Shown here piece by piece: positions 1 to 6,736 of a DNA stretch of 11,101 nucleotides. The first letter of the stretch is position 1; each line of letters begins with the position of its first letter. A program made the translations under genes and the position numbers. The stretch spans positions 1 through 11,101 of the forward strand of contig CAKSBP010000073.1 of assembly GCA_934438135.1 (NCBI GenBank), given 5' to 3'. The DNA comes from an uncultured Clostridium sp. GTDB lineage: Bacteria > Bacillota > Clostridia > Lachnospirales > Lachnospiraceae. The notes under the pieces are model-generated. The model worked only from the letters and a program-made list of their open reading frames with translations, was not told where the DNA came from and searched no databases.

Positions 1-203
1 ACCCGTGCGGCGCAGGAAAGTCTCTTCTCCCTCAAGATTGAGGGGCAGGGGAGTTGATGTGTCACAGACACTTTCTTATTTTTTCATAAGCAGACAGATT
101 TACAGTACTAAAAAATATTATAGATACGCAGGCCAGACAGCAATCGCATCACAGTATTACATCAGTCGTATTTTTGAAGAATAAAACACAGGAGGCAGAA
201 AAC
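1..203. other. GC-rich leader upstream of serS, unassigned
   Basis: No gene can be named here. The first 57 bases are about 60% G+C by hand count, against a clearly AT-rich remainder. They hold a short dyad, CCCTC (29-33) with GAGGG (40-44), and a second one, GTGTC (59-63) with GACAC (67-71), followed by a T-rich run (72-85) that could terminate an upstream transcript. Reading frame 1 is open from the window edge to a TGA at 55-57, so the tail of an upstream gene is possible, but I do not recognise the 18 residues. I looked for a T-box leader, common for Firmicute aminoacyl-tRNA synthetase genes, and found no AGGGTGG-type T-box sequence. The serS promoter is not obvious; TATTAT at 116-121 is a weak -10 candidate. 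Confidence 0.4.
190..195 (+). promoter_or_regulatory. RBS that fixes the serS start
   Basis: AGGAGG lies 8 bases before the ATG at 204. It decides against the longer reading from TTG at 174, whose extra ten residues have no ribosome binding site and are not part of the family's N-terminus. Confidence 0.85.
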
Positions 204-1484
204 ATGCTTGATATTAAGTTTTTAAGAGAAAATCCAGATGTCGTAAAGGAAAACATTAAGAAAAAATTCCAGGATCACAAACTTCCATTAGTTGACGAAG
301 TAATTGCGCTGGATGAAGAAGCAAGAAAGACTCAGCAGGAGGCGGATAATTTAAGAGCCAGCCGTAAACAGCTTTCTAAACAGATTGGTGGATTAATGGC
401 GCAGGGCAAGAAAGACGAAGCTGAAGCAGTAAAAGCTCAGGTAACAGCAAATGCTGACCGTCTTGCTGAATTAGAAAACAAGGAAAGAGAATTAAACGAA
501 AAAGTAACTAAGATTATGATGACAATTCCTAACATTATCGATCCTAGTGTACCAATTGGTAAAGATGACAGCTGTAACGTAGAAATCCAGAAATACGGTG
601 AACCAGTAGTGCCTGATTTTGAAGTTCCATACCACACAGAAATCATGGAAAAATTCAATGGTATTGATTTAGACAGTGCGACTAAAGTTGCAGGAAATGG
701 TTTCTATTATTTAATGGGTGATATTGCAAGACTTCACTCCGCAGTAATTTCCTATGCAAGAGACTTTATGATTAACAGAGGTTTCACATATTGTATTCCT
801 CCTTACATGATTAGAAGCAACGTTGTATCTGGCGTTATGAGTTTTGATGAAATGGATTCCATGATGTACAAGATTGAGGGGGAAGATTTATACCTAATCG
901 GAACATCGGAACATTCCATGATTGGTAAATTTATTGACACAATCAATGATGAAGAAAAACTTCCTTACACATTAACAAGCTACTCTCCATGTTTCCGTAA
1001 AGAAAAAGGTGCTCACGGTATTGAAGAACGTGGTGTTTACCGTATCCACCAATTCGAAAAACAGGAAATGATCGTTGTCTGCAAACCAGAAGATTCTATG
1101 AAATGGTATGATAAATTATGGCAGAACACAGTTGATTTATTTAGAAGTCTGGATATCCCAGTACGTACGTTAGAGTGCTGTTCTGGAGATCTTGCTGACC
1201 TGAAAGTAAAATCCTGTGACGTAGAAGCATGGTCTCCAAGACAGAAAAAATATTTCGAAGTTGGAAGCTGCTCTACATTAGGCGATGCACAGGCAAGAAG
1301 ATTAAAAATCCGTGTTCGTGGAAAAGATGGAAACAAATATTTTGCCCACACATTAAATAACACAGTTGTTGCACCACCTAGAATGTTAATCGCATTCTTA
1401 GAGAATAACTTACAGGCAGATGGAAGCGTAAGCATTCCTGAAGTATTACGTCCATACATGGGTGGACAGGATAAATTAAAATAA
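204..1484 (+). CDS. serS: Seryl-tRNA synthetase (class II)
   Basis: Cytoplasmic enzyme that charges tRNA-Ser with serine via seryl-adenylate. The product is 426 residues, normal for a bacterial SerRS. Residues 1-110 are the N-terminal helical arm (MLDIKFLRENPDVV opening, then a charged coiled coil around 30-105) that grips the long variable arm of tRNA-Ser. The class II core follows: motif 1 region about 158-200, serine-pocket TSE at 234-236, motif 2 FRKE at 264-267 with HQFEKQE at 282-288, and motif 3 with Arg393 and LENN at 399-402. The family ending IPEVLRPYMGG is at 411-421. Oddities: motif 2 (CFRKEKGAHG, then RIHQFEK) and motif 3 (HTLNNTVVAPPR) depart from the usual bacterial HTLNGSGLAVGR pattern and, from memory of those families, look more like archaeal SerRS. 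The start at 204 is set by the RBS. The gene is monocistronic by its own terminator. Identification is secure. Confidence 0.97.
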   Translation: MLDIKFLRENPDVVKENIKKKFQDHKLPLVDEVIALDEEARKTQQEADNLRASRKQLSKQIGGLMAQGKKDEAEAVKAQVTANADRLAELENKERELNEKVTKIMMTIPNIIDPSVPIGKDDSCNVEIQKYGEPVVPDFEVPYHTEIMEKFNGIDLDSATKVAGNGFYYLMGDIARLHSAVISYARDFMINRGFTYCIPPYMIRSNVVSGVMSFDEMDSMMYKIEGEDLYLIGTSEHSMIGKFIDTINDEEKLPYTLTSYSPCFRKEKGAHGIEERGVYRIHQFEKQEMIVVCKPEDSMKWYDKLWQNTVDLFRSLDIPVRTLECCSGDLADLKVKSCDVEAWSPRQKKYFEVGSCSTLGDAQARRLKIRVRGKDGNKYFAHTLNNTVVAPPRMLIAFLENNLQADGSVSIPEVLRPYMGGQDKLK

Positions 1485-1511
1485 CTGTAAGTCAAAATAG
1501 ATGAAAACAAG

Positions 1512-1551
1512 AAAAGGCTTTTCCCTTCAATTGAGTGGAAAAGCCTTTTTT
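1512..1551 (+). terminator. Rho-independent terminator of serS
   Basis: A 13-bp perfect stem pairs 1512-1524 (AAAAGGCTTTTCC) with 1537-1549, around a 12-base loop, and ends in a T run to 1551. It starts 27 bases after the serS stop. Confidence 0.9.
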
Positions 1552-1604
1552 GAAATGTATCTTTTCATAACATAACCTGTCCCCCCGATTCAGCTAATTT
1601 ATAG

Positions 1605-1610
1605 TATAAT
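1605..1610 (+). promoter_or_regulatory. Candidate -10 box of the xylanase promoter
   Basis: A perfect TATAAT lies 54 bases upstream of the xylanase start. The -35 position (about 1582-1587) reads CCCCCG, nothing like TTGACA, and there is no TG extension. The promoter is therefore probably weak without an activator. The start of transcription would fall near 1617. Confidence 0.5.
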
Positions 1611-1614
1611 AAAA

Positions 1615-1634
1615 GAAAGGTATATTTACCTTTC
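1615..1634. promoter_or_regulatory. Palindrome at the predicted xylanase transcription start
   Basis: Perfect 8-bp inverted repeat GAAAGGTA (1615-1622) and TACCTTTC (1627-1634) with a 4-base spacer. It begins 4 bases after the TATAAT and covers the predicted start of transcription. It could be an operator that blocks RNA polymerase, or a hairpin at the very 5' end of the mRNA. It has no T run and is not a terminator. The cognate regulator is not in the window. Confidence 0.5.
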
Positions 1635-1664
1635 CAATGATTTGATGACGAAAGGGGTTTAACA

Positions 1665-4205
1665 ATGAGAAAAAATTTTCTTTATGGGGCAACAGCAGTA
1701 TTATTAAGTATGGCAATGGCAGTTTCGCCAGTAATGCCATATTCACCAGTTACAAGTATTCATGCGGCAGCATCTTTATCTATGACAGGATGGAGCGGGG
1801 CAAATGTTACGAATAATTCCGATGGTTCCTGTACCATTAATTATTCTGACAAGTATAAAACCGCAGTTTATAATCTGCCATCTTCTATTAATGCCAGTAC
1901 AATTAAATCTGTTACGATTAATGCAACAGCAGATTCGCAGTTCTGTGTGAAATTATGTGATGCCAGCGGAGAGGCATTTTCTACCGATTATCCAGCATAC
2001 GGATTAACAGAATCAGCCACTGATAATTATACCTATAAGGTAGACGCATCCGAAAATACCTTAAGCCAGATTCAGATTATGTCTCTATCTGAGCAGTGTG
2101 TAACGATTCATTCTATTGATTTTACATTTGCAGATGCAGGCACAGGTGATTCTGATAATGGTGTATCGCTTGATTCTATTATCGGATGGAGTGGTGCCCA
2201 AATTACTCATAACGCAGATGGCACCTGTACAGTTGATTATTCTGACAAATACAAAACAGCCATTTACAACATGGATTCTTCTCTTGATCAGAGCATGATG
2301 AAATCGGTAACACTGAACATTACAGCAGATTCACAATTCTGTATTAAATTGTGTGGTACAGATGGAGAAGCATTTTCAACGGATTATCCAGGATATAATC
2401 TGTCAGGCACTACCACTGCAAATTATACATATCGTTTTGATGCATCTGAAAATACCTTATCTCAGATTCAAATTATGTCACTTTCTAAACAGTCTCTTAT
2501 GATTAATTCTATTCGGTTTGATTACAAGGTGGCTGCGAATCCAGATGATGCAAATTATGATAAGTCATTGGCTTCTTTAGCTGCTAAATTTGGATTCAAA
2601 ATGGGTACAAACATCAGTTATTCCACTTTATCTGATGGAGATTACAAAACCTTGGTAAAGAAGAACTTTAATAGTATTACCGCATCCAATGAAATGAAAG
2701 CATACTCCTTATTAAGCCAGTCTGCTTCTAAAGCAGATGCAAATGGAATGCCTGCCATGAATTACAGTCAGGCAGATGCCATGATGCAGTTTGCACAGGA
2801 CAATGGCATTGCAGTCCGTGGACATAATCTTGTCTGGGATGCTTATATGTGCGACTGGTTCTTCCGTGAAGACTATGATACAAACAAAGCATATGTAGAT
2901 GCTGCAACTGCAAAAGCACGTTTACAGTATTACATTGATGCAGTCATGACCCATTTCGAAGAGAAATTTCCAGGCGTTATTTACTGCTGGGATGTTGTAA
3001 ATGAAGCAGTTGATACAAATAATGTATTGGTATCTGGTGATTCCAGATGTATTGAAAACAACATTTTTTCCCAGATTATTGGTGAGGATTATGTAGAACT
3101 TTCTTTTAAGTATGCAAAAGATACTGTTGAAAAACTGCAAGCTAAAAATCCAAAAACAGATATTAAACTGTTTTATAATGATTTTTCTACGTTCTATAAT
3201 GAAAAACGTGATGCAATCTGCCGTCTGATAAACAGCATTAACTCTTATGATAAAGATGCCAATGGAAATTATCGTAAGTTATGTGATGGTGTAGGAATGC
3301 AGAGTTACATCGGCGGATATGGACAGCAGAGTGGCTGCATGAATGCAGGAGACATTTCTCTAATTAAAACAGCAGTAAAAAAATTTCATGCACAGGGAGT
3401 CGAAGTGCATGTAACCGAAATGGCAGTCAGAAACTATCAGAACGATGAAGCGACTATGGCAAAACATGCACAGTTCTATGAGGATTTATTCTCTGCATTT
3501 ATTGATTTAAATTCTGGAAATGATAAACCTCTTACCAGTGTTTCTATCTGGGGACTCTGCGATAATCCAAGTCTTTCTACATCTGATTACAGCTACAAAA
3601 TGAACGGTACCTACTGTGGTTTGTTTGATGAGAACTTAAATATGAAGAATTCATTTAAAAAGATTTATACTTTAATGAATACAACCGATGCTACAATTAC
3701 AACAGAACCTAGTGTGGAACCAACAGAAAGTGTAGAACCAAGTCAGAGCGTAGAGCCTAGCATTGAACCATCTGAAAGTGCAGCACCAAGCGAGAGTGTG
3801 GAGCCAAGTATTGAACCATCTGAAAGTACAGTGCCAAGTGTGAAACCAACAGAAACAGCTGGTCCTGAACGTAAAGATCTTGGATTAGACATCAATGTAA
3901 ACAGTTGGACCGGTGCCTACAATGCAAACTTTACGTTAAAGAATACTGCGTCCGATCAGATTACGGACTGGAAGATTTATCTGAATACATCTGAAGTTGA
4001 TATGGGCGGCTTATGGTGTGCAAATAAAGAAGTTTCCGGTTCCGATATTATACTGACACCAATGGATTACAACAAAGTAATCTCAGCCGGTGGTTCTACA
4101 TCCTTTGGATTTGGTGGAAATGGTTCTATTTCTTCTATCAGTTATAAAGTTGTTTATACGATGAATGGCGTAACTTATTCCTATACAGGAATGAAAAATC
4201 TGTAA
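1665..4205 (+). CDS. Secreted modular GH10 endo-1,4-beta-xylanase
   Basis: Secreted enzyme that cleaves the beta-1,4-xylose backbone of xylan with retention of configuration. The 846 residues run as follows: signal peptide 1-35 (cleavage likely at the IHAAA stretch, 32-36); two near-duplicate beta-rich modules at about 38-155 and 168-288, probably carbohydrate-binding; GH10 catalytic domain about 300-672; Ser/Pro/Glu linker 680-733; CBM2-like module about 738-846. Catalytic signs are HNLVW at 387-391, the acid/base Glu447 in WDVVNEAVD and the nucleophile Glu585 in VHVTEMAVR, plus IWG at 628-630. There is no dockerin, SLH, LPXTG or transmembrane tail, so it should be released or held by its binding modules. 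The start is supported by AAAGGGG (1651-1657) and the signal peptide. It is flanked by terminators on both sides, hence monocistronic. The GH10 call is firm; the family of the N-terminal modules is not settled. Confidence 0.95.
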   Translation: MRKNFLYGATAVLLSMAMAVSPVMPYSPVTSIHAAASLSMTGWSGANVTNNSDGSCTINYSDKYKTAVYNLPSSINASTIKSVTINATADSQFCVKLCDASGEAFSTDYPAYGLTESATDNYTYKVDASENTLSQIQIMSLSEQCVTIHSIDFTFADAGTGDSDNGVSLDSIIGWSGAQITHNADGTCTVDYSDKYKTAIYNMDSSLDQSMMKSVTLNITADSQFCIKLCGTDGEAFSTDYPGYNLSGTTTANYTYRFDASENTLSQIQIMSLSKQSLMINSIRFDYKVAANPDDANYDKSLASLAAKFGFKMGTNISYSTLSDGDYKTLVKKNFNSITASNEMKAYSLLSQSASKADANGMPAMNYSQADAMMQFAQDNGIAVRGHNLVWDAYMCDWFFREDYDTNKAYVDAATAKARLQYYIDAVMTHFEEKFPGVIYCWDVVNEAVDTNNVLVSGDSRCIENNIFSQIIGEDYVELSFKYAKDTVEKLQAKNPKTDIKLFYNDFSTFYNEKRDAICRLINSINSYDKDANGNYRKLCDGVGMQSYIGGYGQQSGCMNAGDISLIKTAVKKFHAQGVEVHVTEMAVRNYQNDEATMAKHAQFYEDLFSAFIDLNSGNDKPLTSVSIWGLCDNPSLSTSDYSYKMNGTYCGLFDENLNMKNSFKKIYTLMNTTDATITTEPSVEPTESVEPSQSVEPSIEPSESAAPSESVEPSIEPSESTVPSVKPTETAGPERKDLGLDINVNSWTGAYNANFTLKNTASDQITDWKIYLNTSEVDMGGLWCANKEVSGSDIILTPMDYNKVISAGGSTSFGFGGNGSISSISYKVVYTMNGVTYSYTGMKNL
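1776..2528 (+). repeat. Tandem duplication encoding two N-terminal modules of the xylanase
   Basis: Residues 38-155 and 168-288 are copies of one module, about two thirds identical by eye. Both hold GWSGA, YSDKYKTA, ADSQFC, GEAFSTDYP and an unbroken DASENTLSQIQIMSLS. Each has Cys pairs at matching places (94/98 and 226/230) and ends in a beta strand. A short Gly/Asp/Ser linker joins them. Tandem N-terminal CBM22 or CBM86-type modules are known on Lachnospiraceae GH10 xylanases, and these may belong there, but I cannot assign the family by reading. Confidence 0.85.
3702..3863 (+). repeat. Ser/Pro/Glu-rich interdomain linker, repetitive
   Basis: Residues 680-733 of the xylanase are built from degenerate EPS, ESVEPS and SIEPSES units, giving a flexible acidic linker between the catalytic and CBM2-like domains. 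The DNA is repetitive to match (gaaccatctgaaagt twice, agtgtagaacca-type units) and could change length by slippage. Confidence 0.85.
3876..4202 (+). other. CBM2-like domain at the xylanase C-terminus
   Basis: Residues 738-846 show the pattern of family 2 carbohydrate-binding modules: SWTGAYNANFTLKN near the start, ITDWKI at 766-771, LWCANKEVSG at 783-792, the YNKVISAGGS turn at 802-811 and FGFGG at 814-818. Trp748, Trp769 and Trp784 are candidates for the aromatic sugar-binding face. It probably binds cellulose or xylan and keeps the enzyme on plant cell wall. Confidence 0.65.
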
Positions 4206-4232
4206 AGTGTTAGAAAACATGTAAGTACATAG

Positions 4233-4275
4233 AAAAACGAGGATAGAAAAAGTTAGATTTTATCCTCGTTTTTTT
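4233..4275 (+). terminator. Rho-independent terminator of the xylanase gene
   Basis: The stem AAAAACGAGGATA (4233-4245) pairs with 4261-4273 and is followed by a T run to 4275. It lies 27 bases past the stop codon. The rest of the gap up to 4430 shows no gene or recognisable element. Confidence 0.9.
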
Positions 4276-4436
4276 GTATATCTGATTGATTCAAAAGCTG
4301 CATATTACGTATGATTGGAGTAAGACAAATAAAACAACTTACAAATAAAGGGATGATGAGGTTTTTGATGAACAATTGAGTATTGTACAAAGCATTATGG
4401 AAAGGTAGACAGCCTAGCGGACAATTCTTTGAAGAT

Positions 4437-4468
4437 AAAGAGGGATCGCAGAAATGTGACCCCTCTTT
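4437..4468 (-). terminator. Hairpin just downstream of the S66 peptidase gene, probable terminator
   Basis: On the + strand AAAGAGGG (4437-4444) pairs with CCCTCTTT (4461-4468). Inside, after an A-C mismatch, TCGCA (4446-4450) pairs with TGTGA (4455-4459) around a GAAA loop. It begins 2 bases after the stop of the leftward gene, the right place for a terminator, but the U tract that should follow on the minus strand is poor (CTTTATCTTC). It may act as a weak terminator or an mRNA 3' stabiliser. Confidence 0.55.
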
Positions 4469-4470
4469 GC

Positions 4471-5388
4471 TTATCGAAACTCAAACCGGATTAATTTTTT
4501 TTCTGTATACATAGTGCAGACCGTTCCAAATGGCACAGTTGCCATCGGTTTATCATGTCCAGACTGAAATCCCCAGATAACCGGCTTTCTATAATCTTTA
4601 AAAAACTCCTGAAAGAAGTCATAAATCGTAAAATCCGGGTCATTTGGATTCGTACAGTCTTTGAAATTTCCCAAAATAACGCCGTTTATCTGTTCCAGAA
4701 TACAGGCATTTTTTAGATGCTGCATCATTCTATCACAACGAGGTATAGTTTCTCCGATTTCCTCTAGAAATAAAATCGTGTTTTGAAAATCCGGCTGATA
4801 GAAAGTACCAATAGCAGAAGTAAGAAGAGAAAGGCATCCTCCAAGAATTCTCCCCCTTGCGTATCCGGGTACAATTGTTTGAAGCGGAATATCCTTAGGA
4901 TTAAAAAAGAGGGAGTCAGGCATCAATCGAACAGCGTGTTCGAAACTTTCTTTTGTATAATCATCAAAATTATCTATCATGTTGGAGGAAACCATTGGCC
5001 CATGAAAAGTTATCATATGACAGCAAGAGTAGAAGGCGAGATGAAAGGAAGTAATATCGCTGTATCCCATAAATATTTTCTTATTCTGACGAATTAGAGA
5101 GTAGTCTAGAAGCGGCAGAATACGGGTACTTCCATAACCGCCTCGCAGGCAGAAAACTGCTTTTATGTTTGGATTTTCAAACATATTGTTTATATCATCT
5201 GCTCGGAGTTTATCAGAACCGGACAGATAGCCGTGAAGAGACTCTAAACAGCTCTTTCCGGGAACGGGACGATAGCCAAGGGCAGAGACTGCATTCATAC
5301 ATAGTTTTAGCCGTTCATTTGAGACAGGAGAAGATGGGGCAATCAAGCCAATCGTATCGCCTTTTTGGATAGGTTTTGGATAGAGCAT
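4471..5388 (-). CDS. LD-carboxypeptidase, peptidase family S66 (LdcA/MccF type)
   Basis: Cytoplasmic serine peptidase. Family members remove the terminal D-alanine from L,D-linked muropeptides during wall recycling (LdcA), or cleave microcin C-like peptide-nucleotides (MccF). The 305 residues match the family length and there is no signal peptide. Visible landmarks: KGDTIGLIAPSSP at 9-21, the LRGGYGSTRILPLLD stretch at 81-95, nucleophile Ser110 in MGYSDIT, the Glu of FLEEIGE (209 or 210), and His278 in WGFQSGHDKP, which together give the Ser-Glu-His triad. GGCLSLL at 183-189 is also typical. The start is set by AGCAGGTG, 4 bases upstream. It is transcribed away from the hydrolase-ligase operon and shares its upstream region, but nothing in the sequence links their functions. 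LdcA versus MccF cannot be decided here. Confidence 0.93.
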   Translation of the reverse strand: MLYPKPIQKGDTIGLIAPSSPVSNERLKLCMNAVSALGYRPVPGKSCLESLHGYLSGSDKLRADDINNMFENPNIKAVFCLRGGYGSTRILPLLDYSLIRQNKKIFMGYSDITSFHLAFYSCCHMITFHGPMVSSNMIDNFDDYTKESFEHAVRLMPDSLFFNPKDIPLQTIVPGYARGRILGGCLSLLTSAIGTFYQPDFQNTILFLEEIGETIPRCDRMMQHLKNACILEQINGVILGNFKDCTNPNDPDFTIYDFFQEFFKDYRKPVIWGFQSGHDKPMATVPFGTVCTMYTEKKLIRFEFR

Positions 5389-5409
5389 AATTCACCTGCT
5401 GTTTCTTTT

Positions 5410-5438
5410 TTTATAGTTTATGCAGTAAGAAATGAAAA
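5410..5438 (-). promoter_or_regulatory. Candidate promoter of the S66 peptidase gene
   Basis: Read on the minus strand, TTTTCA (5438-5433) and TATAAA (5415-5410) are 17 bases apart and would start transcription about 15 bases before the ATG at 5388. The -35 matches TTGACA at four of six positions. The leader would be short. Confidence 0.4.
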
Positions 5439-5460
5439 AATATTTAAATTACCACATATG

Positions 5461-5485
5461 TAGCGAAACGGTACATGTTTAGCTA
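5461..5485. promoter_or_regulatory. 25-bp dyad in the divergent promoter region, candidate operator
   Basis: TAGCGAAAC (5461-5469) and GTTTAGCTA (5477-5485) are 9-bp arms with one mismatch around a 7-base spacer. The dyad sits between two divergent genes, roughly 43-67 bases upstream of the predicted hydrolase start of transcription and farther from the peptidase promoter. It has no T run in either direction. A dimeric regulator site is the natural reading. No regulator gene is next to it. Confidence 0.5.
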
Positions 5486-5512
5486 ATATTTCTGTTATTT
5501 TCCTGTACAAAA

Positions 5513-5521
5513 TGATATAAT
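5513..5521 (+). promoter_or_regulatory. Extended -10 promoter of the hydrolase-ligase operon
   Basis: TGATATAAT combines a perfect -10 hexamer (5516-5521) with the TGn extension, and the -35 region is poor (CTGTTA or TGTTAT near 5492-5498), as is usual for extended -10 promoters. Transcription would start near 5528, leaving a leader of about 38 bases. Confidence 0.65.
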
Positions 5522-5552
5522 GAATATATACAGAAACATACAACATGAGGAT

Positions 5553-5557
5553 GGAGG
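5553..5557 (+). promoter_or_regulatory. RBS that fixes the hydrolase start
   Basis: GGAGG lies 8 bases before the ATG at 5566. The upstream in-frame ATGs at 5545 and 5551 would place the start on or before this site, so 5566 is preferred. Confidence 0.75.
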
Positions 5558-5565
5558 AAAAAAAT

Positions 5566-6705
5566 ATGGATTGGTCAATCAGAGGTTTACTAAATCCTGT
5601 TATCGTAAGAAGTTTAATTTTTGGTGTCAATCCAATTGACATGGAGTTTGTACTTCAGCAAATGGAAAAAAAGCCGTTGGTCAATGGAAAAGTGCTACAG
5701 AATACATGGAGAGAAGAATGGGGGAGAAAAACCAGGCATTTTGCAGTACTTGCCGAACAGGCTGAGAAAAAGAAAAACTGGCTCTCAGCAGGCCAGTATT
5801 ACACACTGTCAGCACAATGCTGTTACGCTGCTTATCTGTTGAATTCGGAACACATTGATAAAAAGAGAGAGGCATACAAAGAACTGGAGCATTATTATCT
5901 TTGTCAACTACATTGTTCTAAAAGGCGGTTTGAAACAATATTTATTCCGCTGAAAGGAGAGAAAGGAATGCCTGGTTATCTTCATCTTCCGGACGAGAGA
6001 CAATTTGAAGGACCGTATCCTTGTGTAATTTTATTTGCTGGATATGGAAGCTGCAAGGAAGAACTAGAAACAATGGCAAAACCGTTAATAGAACGGGGAA
6101 TTGCAGCATTAACTCTTGATCAGCCAGGAACGGGGTCTGCTTTGTTTGACAATAACTTAAAACTTGGTGGCAGTATGCTGGAACATGGATTTCAAAAAAC
6201 AATTCAGTTTTTGGAAACACTGGATTTTATTGATAACAGCCGTTTGGGGACTTATGGTCTTTGTATGGGTGGCGGCTACGCATATCGTGTTGCGGCAGAA
6301 TTTCCCAAAATCACCTGCTGTGCAGGACTTTTTCCGTTATTTATTTCTATGCTTGGAGATAAAACAATCCCAAGGTGGATGCGAAATGGAGAATGGCCGG
6401 ATTTTCAGAAGGAAAATGCTAGTTCTCAAGAATTTATCGAAGGAATGAAAATCATAGCAGATGGTTCTTTTCATGGAGATTACATGATAGTACATAGCAG
6501 CTACGATAACTGGATGCCATTGGAAAAAACAAATCAGATTGTAGATAAATCAACTGGAAATATAAATGAAGTTATTATTGATGATGCACCTGTATATGCA
6601 ACGGAAGAAAGTGTTATGCATGCAATGCCGGTTGGAGAGCAGATGCATTGGATTAAAATCCAGGTTGCCGACTGGTTCGCGGAAAAATTGGGTGTCGTAC
6701 AATAG
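5566..6705 (+). CDS. Alpha/beta hydrolase with Cys in the nucleophile position (FrsA/DUF1100-like layout)
   Basis: Predicted cytoplasmic hydrolase of 379 residues with no signal peptide or membrane segment. Residues 1-125 are a helical N-terminal region with no recognised motif. The alpha/beta core follows: strand CVILFAGYGS at 153-162 supplies the oxyanion loop, and DQPGTGSA is at 185-192. The nucleophile elbow GLCMGG (231-236) carries Cys233 (codon 6262-6264) where most relatives have Ser. Asp314 in SSYDNWMP is the likely acid, and His352 or His361 the base. Length and order fit the FrsA/DUF1100 group, which includes esterases and C-C bond hydrolases. A Cys-His-Asp triad is best known from dienelactone hydrolase, so activity on an ester, thioester or lactone is plausible. 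The next gene, an acyl-adenylating enzyme, starts 31 bases on in the same operon, which suggests an acyl substrate. The substrate is unknown; the fold call is firm. Confidence 0.85.
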   Translation: MDWSIRGLLNPVIVRSLIFGVNPIDMEFVLQQMEKKPLVNGKVLQNTWREEWGRKTRHFAVLAEQAEKKKNWLSAGQYYTLSAQCCYAAYLLNSEHIDKKREAYKELEHYYLCQLHCSKRRFETIFIPLKGEKGMPGYLHLPDERQFEGPYPCVILFAGYGSCKEELETMAKPLIERGIAALTLDQPGTGSALFDNNLKLGGSMLEHGFQKTIQFLETLDFIDNSRLGTYGLCMGGGYAYRVAAEFPKITCCAGLFPLFISMLGDKTIPRWMRNGEWPDFQKENASSQEFIEGMKIIADGSFHGDYMIVHSSYDNWMPLEKTNQIVDKSTGNINEVIIDDAPVYATEESVMHAMPVGEQMHWIKIQVADWFAEKLGVVQ

Positions 6706-6723
6706 AAAAAATTAAATAAATAC

Positions 6724-6728
6724 AGGAG
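6724..6728 (+). promoter_or_regulatory. RBS that fixes the ligase start
   Basis: AGGAG lies 8 bases before the ATG at 6737. A GTG at 6728 is in frame but overlaps this site, so it is unlikely to be the start. Confidence 0.8.
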
Positions 6729-6736
6729 TGAACATT

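Noticed and set aside
1..203. T-box riboswitch leader for serS
   Set aside because: No T-box sequence and no specifier-type stem with antiterminator could be found before the start.
1037..1510. 157-residue open frame on the minus strand within serS
   Set aside because: Antisense to a firmly identified gene, without RBS or recognisable protein features.
1665..4205. Cellulosomal dockerin or sortase/SLH anchor on the xylanase
   Set aside because: No calcium-loop repeats, LPXTG or SLH pattern; the protein ends in a CBM2-like domain.
4380..4497. Open frame reading YKALWKGRQPSGQFFEDK, considered as a transposase remnant
   Set aside because: No start with RBS, no family recognised, and it overlaps the hairpin and the peptidase 3' end.
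4783..5097. 104-residue open frame on the + strand
   Set aside because: Lies antisense inside the S66 peptidase gene, whose catalytic residues are intact.
5463..5476. cre site in the divergent region around CGAAACGG
   Set aside because: The central AANCGNT fits, but the outer positions of the consensus do not.
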